The notes under the pieces were generated by a model. It had not been told where the DNA came from and made no database searches. It saw only the letters and a list, made by a program, of their open reading frames with translations. This document shows positions 59,735 through 64,000 of a DNA stretch of 64,000 nt, piece by piece. This DNA comes from Candidatus Bipolaricaulis sibiricus (GTDB lineage: Bacteria; Bipolaricaulota; Bipolaricaulia; Bipolaricaulales; Bipolaricaulaceae). The stretch covers positions 1,637,656-1,701,655 of the forward strand of contig CP034928.1 in the NCBI GenBank assembly GCA_004102645.1, given 5' to 3'. Made by a program: the position numbers and the translations under genes. Position 1 is the first letter of the stretch, and each line of letters starts with the position of its first letter.

Positions 59735-60152
59735 CACAAGCGTCCTTGCGGCAGCCTTTCTCAAACCGGACGGGATCAACCGCGGGGTCCTGCTCCGGGC
59801 CGGGCGTGACTATCGGCTCGTCCTATCTGAGGCGATCCTCGAGGAGACGGAACGCGTGCTCATGACGTACAAGCGAATCCGCTCCCGCTATCCCTACGCC
59901 GACGACGAAGTCCGGGCGTTCATCCGCGCGCTGCGGGGCGTAGGTCAGCAGGTTGTCACAGCATGGCCCGAGGTCCGGGTGATCAGAGAGGATCCCGATG
60001 ACGACATGGTGCTGGGAGCTGCCCTGGCGGGCGGGGCGGACGTCATCGTCTCGAAAGACCACCACCTGCAGGCTCTGGGAAGCTACCAAGGGATCAGGAT
60101 CATGTCCACTCAGGAGTTCGTGCGGGTGCTCGAGCATGGCGAGTCGGGCTGA
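59709..60152 (+). CDS. PIN-domain ribonuclease toxin
   Basis: 147 residues. PIN acidic residues: LDTSVLAAAFL, the Glu in ILEETERVL, and the C-terminal EDPDDDMVLGAALAGGADVI with SKDHHL. This is the COG1569-like branch of PIN toxins (putative toxin-antitoxin component) rather than short VapC. Partner is the AbrB-type antitoxin upstream. Confidence 0.87.
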   Translation: MPVLAAVLDTSVLAAAFLKPDGINRGVLLRAGRDYRLVLSEAILEETERVLMTYKRIRSRYPYADDEVRAFIRALRGVGQQVVTAWPEVRVIREDPDDDMVLGAALAGGADVIVSKDHHLQALGSYQGIRIMSTQEFVRVLEHGESG

Positions 60153-60221
60153 TCGGCGCGCGAAAGACGGCTGGGGAGCCGGTCAGGAAGGAGCTGCCCG
60201 AGGGCGCCCGCAGGAGGTCTC

Positions 60222-60512
60222 TCATACCGGGATGGCCTCGCGGAGGACCCTGTCCCGGATGCGCGACTTCAGACCGCGGACCGTCACCACGTCCACCCGG
60301 CAGCCGAGCAGGATCTCAAGCTCCTGCTGAAGCCCGCCGAGGTCGAGCAGGGTGCGCCCCGGTTCGAGTTCCACCAGGAAGTCGACATCGCTCCCCTGAT
60401 CAGCCTGCCCACGCGCGACAGAGCCGAACACGCGCACGCTCCGTGCCCCGTGCTTTGTGCAGAGGCGCAGGATCCTCTCGCGCTTCTCCTTGACCCGAAC
60501 GTCCAGCATCAT
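60222..60512 (-). CDS. Minimal nucleotidyltransferase (MNT), no HEPN partner
   Basis: 96 residues: VRVFGSVARGQADQGSDVDF with the GSx10DxD catalytic motif, then LLGCRVDVVTVRGLKSRI and REAIPV, the usual end of stand-alone MNT antitoxins. A HEPN toxin gene normally follows within a few bases, but only 69 bases separate it from the convergent PIN gene. SD GGCGAGGAG before the two ATGs. Confidence 0.85.
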   Translation of the reverse strand: MMLDVRVKEKRERILRLCTKHGARSVRVFGSVARGQADQGSDVDFLVELEPGRTLLDLGGLQQELEILLGCRVDVVTVRGLKSRIRDRVLREAIPV

Positions 60513-60530
60513 CGCCGTCTCCTCGCCGCG

Positions 60531-60559
60531 ATGATAGGCACAGCCCTCGCGTCTGCTAA
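60531..60559 (-). promoter_or_regulatory. Promoter for the MNT gene
   Basis: Minus strand TTAGCA, 17-base spacer, TATCAT, then CGCGGCGAGGAGACG. Near-copy of the promoter at 59126-59154. Confidence 0.65.
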
Positions 60560-60684
60560 CAGGGGCCCAGACGCCTTGGGGTGAGGTTCAACATGAGCGC
60601 GTGACGAATGGCGCGCAGCTGCCCGAGGGGAAGAAGATCCGGATGCACGTGGCCTTGTGTGCGTTCTGCGCCCAGTGCGGCCCG

Positions 60685-60777
60685 CCCGCTGGGGATGTGG
60701 GCGAAGCACAGGACCAGCAGCTCCGCCGCCTGCCAGATCGCCCGTTCTCCCTGAGGACCAAGATCGGCGATCGCCAT
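60685..60777 (-). pseudogene. N-terminal remnant of a GNAT acetyltransferase
   Basis: 31 codons, MAIADLGPQGERAIWQAAEL then LVLCFAHIPSG, match the first 31 residues of the GNAT gene at 56064-56624 (ERAIRQTAELRVRCFAHIPS). The rest of the gene is gone. Confidence 0.7.
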
Positions 60778-61025
60778 CTCCCTTCCAGCGTACCGTCCTC
60801 CCACAGCCGGTGGTATGCCTTCGCCTACTGGGCGGTTGGTTGGCCTGATCGTCGCCGGATCACCGAGAACTGGGAGCCGATCTCGCTGGGGCCGGTTCCA
60901 ACGATCCCGTCCTCAGGAACCCGGTCCGGAGGGAGATGGCGATCACTTCGGAGCAAGGCTTGACTGCGGCGGGGGGGGGTACGCTACACTACGTTCGGGC
61001 CGATCCAAGTGGCCGGAGGTGGCAG
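60778..61025. other. Intergenic region before the FG-GAP genes
   Basis: No gene found. A G9 homopolymer (about 60971-60979) is followed by TACACT (60985-60990), with TTGACT at 60960-60965; the 19-base spacer makes this a weak promoter for the FG-GAP gene. G-tract length changes could alter its strength. Confidence 0.35.
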
Positions 61026-61712
61026 ATGAGGGACAGCCGACGGTTGGGCATCGTGGTGGCCGTGGCGCTCGCCGTGGCCGTGGGAGCCGGCGGAGCGTCT
61101 CCTGAGCGGCTTGTGCCGGCGTTCGGCGGGGCACTTCCCTTGTGGGAGCCTGAGGGCTCGCCGGTGGTGCTCCTTCCGGGGGCGGTGATGCAGCCGCCGG
61201 TGGACACGCCGCGGGCGATGGTCGTGGCCGACATCACCGGGGATGGCCGCGCCGAGCTGATCGTGGGCGGGGACTACCTCCACGTCCTCTCGCTCCGCGA
61301 CGCGGAGATCGCCAAGCACTACCTGACCGTGTTCGTGGGGGTGCGGAAGCCCGTGAGCCGGGGCGGGGGGCGGTTTGGGGTGAGGGCGCTGGCAGCGGGA
61401 GACGGGGATGGCCTTCCCGACCTCGTGGTGGCAACGCACGACGGGGAGCTGTGGGTCCTCAGGAACCACGCGCAGTGGAGCCAGCCAAGAAGCCCCGTGC
61501 TAGACATCGTCCCTTGTACATCCGCAAAACTGGCTTTGGATCCAGTCCTGGCCGGAAGATGTCATGTCATCAACCTGGCATCGTTGGTGGACCCGCTACG
61601 GATCCATTCTGAAGTGAGCTGCATAGGGCAATGGCACGTCAGCGGTCAGCACGGAGTACGAGAAAGCGTGGCCAGCTCTGTGATCAAAGGAGGTCTTGAT
61701 GCACCGGCCTAG
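61026..61712 (+). CDS. Secreted FG-GAP/VCBS-type repeat protein, probably shortened
   Basis: 228 residues: signal peptide (LGIVVAVALAVAVGAGGA) then two FG-GAP units (VVADITGDGRAELIVGG; LAAGDGDGLPDLVVATHDG) with the calcium-binding DxxGDG pattern of integrin-like propellers. A complete propeller needs seven; after about residue 155 the sequence (VPCTSAKLALDPVLAGRC onward) no longer fits, suggesting truncation by an indel or rearrangement. Overlaps the next gene by 14 bases. Confidence 0.65.
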   Translation: MRDSRRLGIVVAVALAVAVGAGGASPERLVPAFGGALPLWEPEGSPVVLLPGAVMQPPVDTPRAMVVADITGDGRAELIVGGDYLHVLSLRDAEIAKHYLTVFVGVRKPVSRGGGRFGVRALAAGDGDGLPDLVVATHDGELWVLRNHAQWSQPRSPVLDIVPCTSAKLALDPVLAGRCHVINLASLVDPLRIHSEVSCIGQWHVSGQHGVRESVASSVIKGGLDAPA

Positions 61713-63159
61713 GGTACGAGGAGGGCGTCGTAGTGTTGCGAGGAGCTCGATGCACAACGGTCCTGCGCTGGGAACCCTGGAGGGTCGGTCGGTTCGGCAG
61801 CTTGCAGCCTCGATCCTCATCCTGGTGGCTGTCTGTCTGGCTGGGCCGAGTGCTTGGGCTTTCGACCTCCCTAAGGACTGGTTACCCCCGGCGCTTGTCA
61901 CCTCCCGGCTCGAGATTGGCGAGCCCGTAGGCCTGCTTGCGGGCGACTTCAACGGGAATGGTATCACTGATCTGATGATCATCACAGACCTCAACCGTCC
62001 AGCCTTCTTTGAGCCGCCCTCGGGTGACTACGCTGTTCGATTCTTCCTTCTCCCGGGAGCCGAGCATGGATGGCAGGAGGAAGTGCTCGTCGGTACATTC
62101 GAGGCACCCGGTCGCTACCTGTTCGCACACGCCATCGCCTCGGGCGTTGACATCGACGGTGACGGGAACCAAGACGCTGTGGCTGTCTTGACCTTCGCGG
62201 CTGGGGCTCCTGTCGGCCTGGAGGTGGACACCCTCGAGACACACCTTGTCATCTTGTGGGGAGATGGCCATGGTTCCTTCGGGATGGACGACAGGCGTGT
62301 GGAAGCCGGTCTTCTTCCGCCCCTGTCGATCCTCCTCGGCGATCTCGACGGCGATGGTCGGGTCGACCTGGCCTACAACGACCCTCAGAACCTCGCGATT
62401 CGCGTCCTCTACAATCAGGGGGGTCGAGTATGGTCAGACCCCCACACCGTGGAGGTTGTCGGGCCAGAGGGTGCCCCGATCGAAGACGAGTGCATACTGA
62501 TCCCCATGACCTGTGCGATCGGCCGCGTTGACCCCACGCTGACGCAGGACACGGTTGCAGTCGTGGGACCCTGTCTGACCGACCAGGGTGACTACGTGCA
62601 GGCTCTGAGGTTCTTGGTTTCCTGCGGGGAAGACTGCTGGGACCTGTCTCCACTGGTTCAAACAGGCCCGGTCAGCACGAGCTTCGATACTGCGCTGGGG
62701 CACATCTTGGTCGGGGACGTCGATCGGGACGGGTGCGAAGACGTGGTGTTTACTCGGAGGATCTTCCTTCCTGAACAAGGAGCTGCACTGATGATACCAC
62801 CTATCATGGGAGTCTATCTGATGCCCTGCGTGCGCAGACCGGGACTCGAACCGCCAACCGAACTGGGTGCTGTCCACTCGGGGGGGTTCTTCTTCGCAAA
62901 GGCACTTCTGTCCGTCGATCGCACTCCTGACGGCCTGTGGAGGATTGTGGCCTTCGACCGAGATCAGAACTCGGTGGGTGTGTTGCACGTTCAGGGTGAG
63001 AGCGGCGGCTTGATCTCAACCTCGATCCCTGTGCGGGGAGTTGTTGTTGATGGGGTCACCATCGAGCGGGATGGCAGAAGGGAGATCGTTGTCGTCGCAT
63101 CACTGGACCTACGGAGTGGTGTCACACTCCTCAACGTGGTGACAAGGAGGTCACCATGA
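61699..63159 (+). CDS. Secreted FG-GAP/VCBS-type repeat protein
   Basis: 486 residues: signal peptide (about 22-54, QLAASILILVAVCLAG then AWAF) and several FG-GAP units with DFNGNGITDLMI, DIDGDGNQDAVAV, DLDGDGRVDLAY and DVDRDGCEDVVF calcium loops, forming a beta-propeller. AAAGGAGG 5 bases before the ATG. Ends in an ATGA overlap with the Cys-rich gene. Likely extracellular or surface-bound; ligand unknown. Confidence 0.78.
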   Translation: MHRPRVRGGRRSVARSSMHNGPALGTLEGRSVRQLAASILILVAVCLAGPSAWAFDLPKDWLPPALVTSRLEIGEPVGLLAGDFNGNGITDLMIITDLNRPAFFEPPSGDYAVRFFLLPGAEHGWQEEVLVGTFEAPGRYLFAHAIASGVDIDGDGNQDAVAVLTFAAGAPVGLEVDTLETHLVILWGDGHGSFGMDDRRVEAGLLPPLSILLGDLDGDGRVDLAYNDPQNLAIRVLYNQGGRVWSDPHTVEVVGPEGAPIEDECILIPMTCAIGRVDPTLTQDTVAVVGPCLTDQGDYVQALRFLVSCGEDCWDLSPLVQTGPVSTSFDTALGHILVGDVDRDGCEDVVFTRRIFLPEQGAALMIPPIMGVYLMPCVRRPGLEPPTELGAVHSGGFFFAKALLSVDRTPDGLWRIVAFDRDQNSVGVLHVQGESGGLISTSIPVRGVVVDGVTIERDGRREIVVVASLDLRSGVTLLNVVTRRSP

Positions 63160-63905
63160 TGCGGTTCCTCGCCAGCATGGCTGTCGTGGGAGTGCTGGGG
63201 GTTCTCAGTTGGAGCTGTCCCAGCTTCTGTCCAGGATGCAGCTCGCTAACCGGCTTCCACCTCTCAGAAACGCACCCGGTCCTCGGGCCAATCACGAAGC
63301 TGTGTGTTCGAGCAACGTGCGATGTTCGCCCGTGGTGTTTCGAGACCATCGTGACCACATGGTCGGGACCAATCCCCTGGACCACCTTCCTCCTATCTGG
63401 GTCGGAGTCCTCCTTCTTGACTGGGCCGGATGTGGATGCCTACGTGCGTAGTGGTGTGGCGACTGTTTGTGTGCGGCATGGCTACGAAGTGGTCATCCCA
63501 CTCGGCGGAGCAGGTGACCTGACTGGAAGGAAAGGGTTGATTATGCTTCCAGTCAGGGGGTTGCACGGGCAGTCTTGTATGGGCCCCTGCCCGTGCGATG
63601 GCAGATGGGTTAGGCCCATCGTCACCACTGTTGTCCGTCCGACCGATGACCCAAGAAGGCCGCAGGTACACATCTCGGCATTCGACCTCGACGGAGATCT
63701 GGTGTGCATTGGCCACCGTGGGCCTCTCTATGGGAGTCTTACAAGCCTGACCAGCGTCACGGGGCCTCGCCTCGAGACGGTCGCGCTTCACACCAGCTGC
63801 ATGGATGAGTACGTCTATGAGCCTCCAGCAAGATGCGATCCCTTTGTGGACTCCGTTGTCGGGTGGGCTAGAGTGTCCAGTACCGCAATGCTGTTGACAC
63901 GTTAG
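63156..63905 (+). pseudogene. Secreted Cys-rich protein, 3' end cut by IS481
   Basis: The native part is 63156-63871 (about 239 residues): signal peptide or lipobox-like start (FLASMAVVGVLGVLSWSC), then many cysteines (SCPSFCPGCSS, LCVRATCDVRPWC, SCMGPCPCDG, SCMDEY). The last codons (SSTAMLLTR) are read from IS481 DNA, so the true C-terminus is lost. Coupled to the FG-GAP gene upstream. No known family recognised. Confidence 0.6.
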
Positions 63906-64000
63906 GCCTCCTTGTCTGACGCGTGAGCCGCCGCTCCCCAGAACACCTCGGCCGGAGTGCGTCCCTGGGTCCGGTACCCGTGGTGCGGTCGCTCCTCGTT
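63872..64000 (-). mobile_element. IS481-family element, second copy (runs off window)
   Basis: Starts AGTGTCCAGTACCGCAATGC directly after CTAG (63868-63871) and matches the right end of the element at 39911-43267 in inverted orientation for its whole visible length. Confidence 0.92.
63902..64000 (-). CDS. IS481-family transposase, C-terminal end
   Basis: Last 32 codons and stop, beginning NEERPHHGYRTQGRTPAEVF. It differs from the copy at 43 kb at a few positions, and no frameshift is visible here. The rest lies beyond the window. Confidence 0.9.
   Translation of the reverse strand, partial: NEERPHHGYRTQGRTPAEVFWGAAAHASDKEA

Noticed and set aside
1-64000. CRISPR array
   Set aside because: No regularly spaced direct repeats and no cas genes were found; the repeats at 53.5-56.1 kb are irregular and partly inverted.

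Overview
The window is about 64 kb of GC-rich bacterial chromosome, densely packed and mostly core housekeeping, with one mobile/accessory block at about 33.2-44.0 kb and a decayed accessory tail at about 55.8-64.0 kb. The gene set suggests an anaerobe, probably thermophilic and deep-branching: split anaerobic ribonucleotide reductase (nrdD/nrdG) with no aerobic enzyme in view, a family 5 uracil-DNA glycosylase, DisA and RadA, a ClpC-type unfoldase, and a YidC with a large periplasmic domain (so probably two membranes). A Bipolaricaulota/Acetothermia-like organism fits this mixture, but that is inference; no rRNA is in the window.

Layout. 1-3.2 kb (minus): rhomboid, rnhB, rpmH, infB. 3.2-6.0 kb (plus): M42 peptidase, 8-oxoguanine deaminase, MoaD/ThiS-like protein. 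6.0-6.6 kb (minus): tmRNA, tRNA-Cys, tRNA-Val, back to back with comEC. 8.3-11.1 kb: family 5 UDG, WD40 protein, dprA. 11.2-13.4 kb: secreted VWA-RTX-PKD-like protein. 13.7-16.7 kb (minus): translationally coupled lipoate operon (free lipoyl domain, lipB, lipA, lplA-like, DUF501). 16.8-21 kb: secreted or lipoprotein genes, Nif3-like protein, tiny rubredoxin-like protein. 21-32.3 kb (minus): nucleotidase with an embedded ComEA-like domain, purine nucleoside phosphorylase, disA, radA, clpC, pth, rplY, prs, glmU.

33-44 kb is a mosaic. A truncated SPASM (radical SAM C-terminal) protein and a peptide-type ABC exporter sit between two fragments of a Crp/FNR gene whose intact copy is at 43.4-44.0 kb. 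Next come an HTH-nucleotidyltransferase/HEPN toxin-antitoxin pair, an ABC-2 exporter operon, and an IS481-family element interrupted by a complete IS21-family element. 44.2-55.7 kb returns to core genes: trpS, nrdG, split nrdD, rpsT (AUU start), secF, khpB, yidC, ribE, ribBA, ribH, hisS. 55.8-64 kb holds dispersed repeats, a GNAT gene and a remnant of a second, a glycoside-hydrolase-like secreted protein, an AbrB/PIN toxin-antitoxin pair, an orphan MNT nucleotidyltransferase, two FG-GAP secreted proteins and a Cys-rich protein cut by a second IS481 copy.

How genes may work together. comEC, dprA, radA and the ComEA-bearing nucleotidase plus nucleoside phosphorylase suggest uptake, processing and salvage of external DNA and nucleotides. 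The lipoate operon makes and attaches lipoate, with one free-standing lipoyl carrier domain as its first gene. Several genes depart from their families: DisA with DRA in place of DGA, HisRS with an in-frame repeat insertion, NrdD with its glycyl-radical domain on a separate polypeptide, and an ABC exporter without its Q-loop glutamine.
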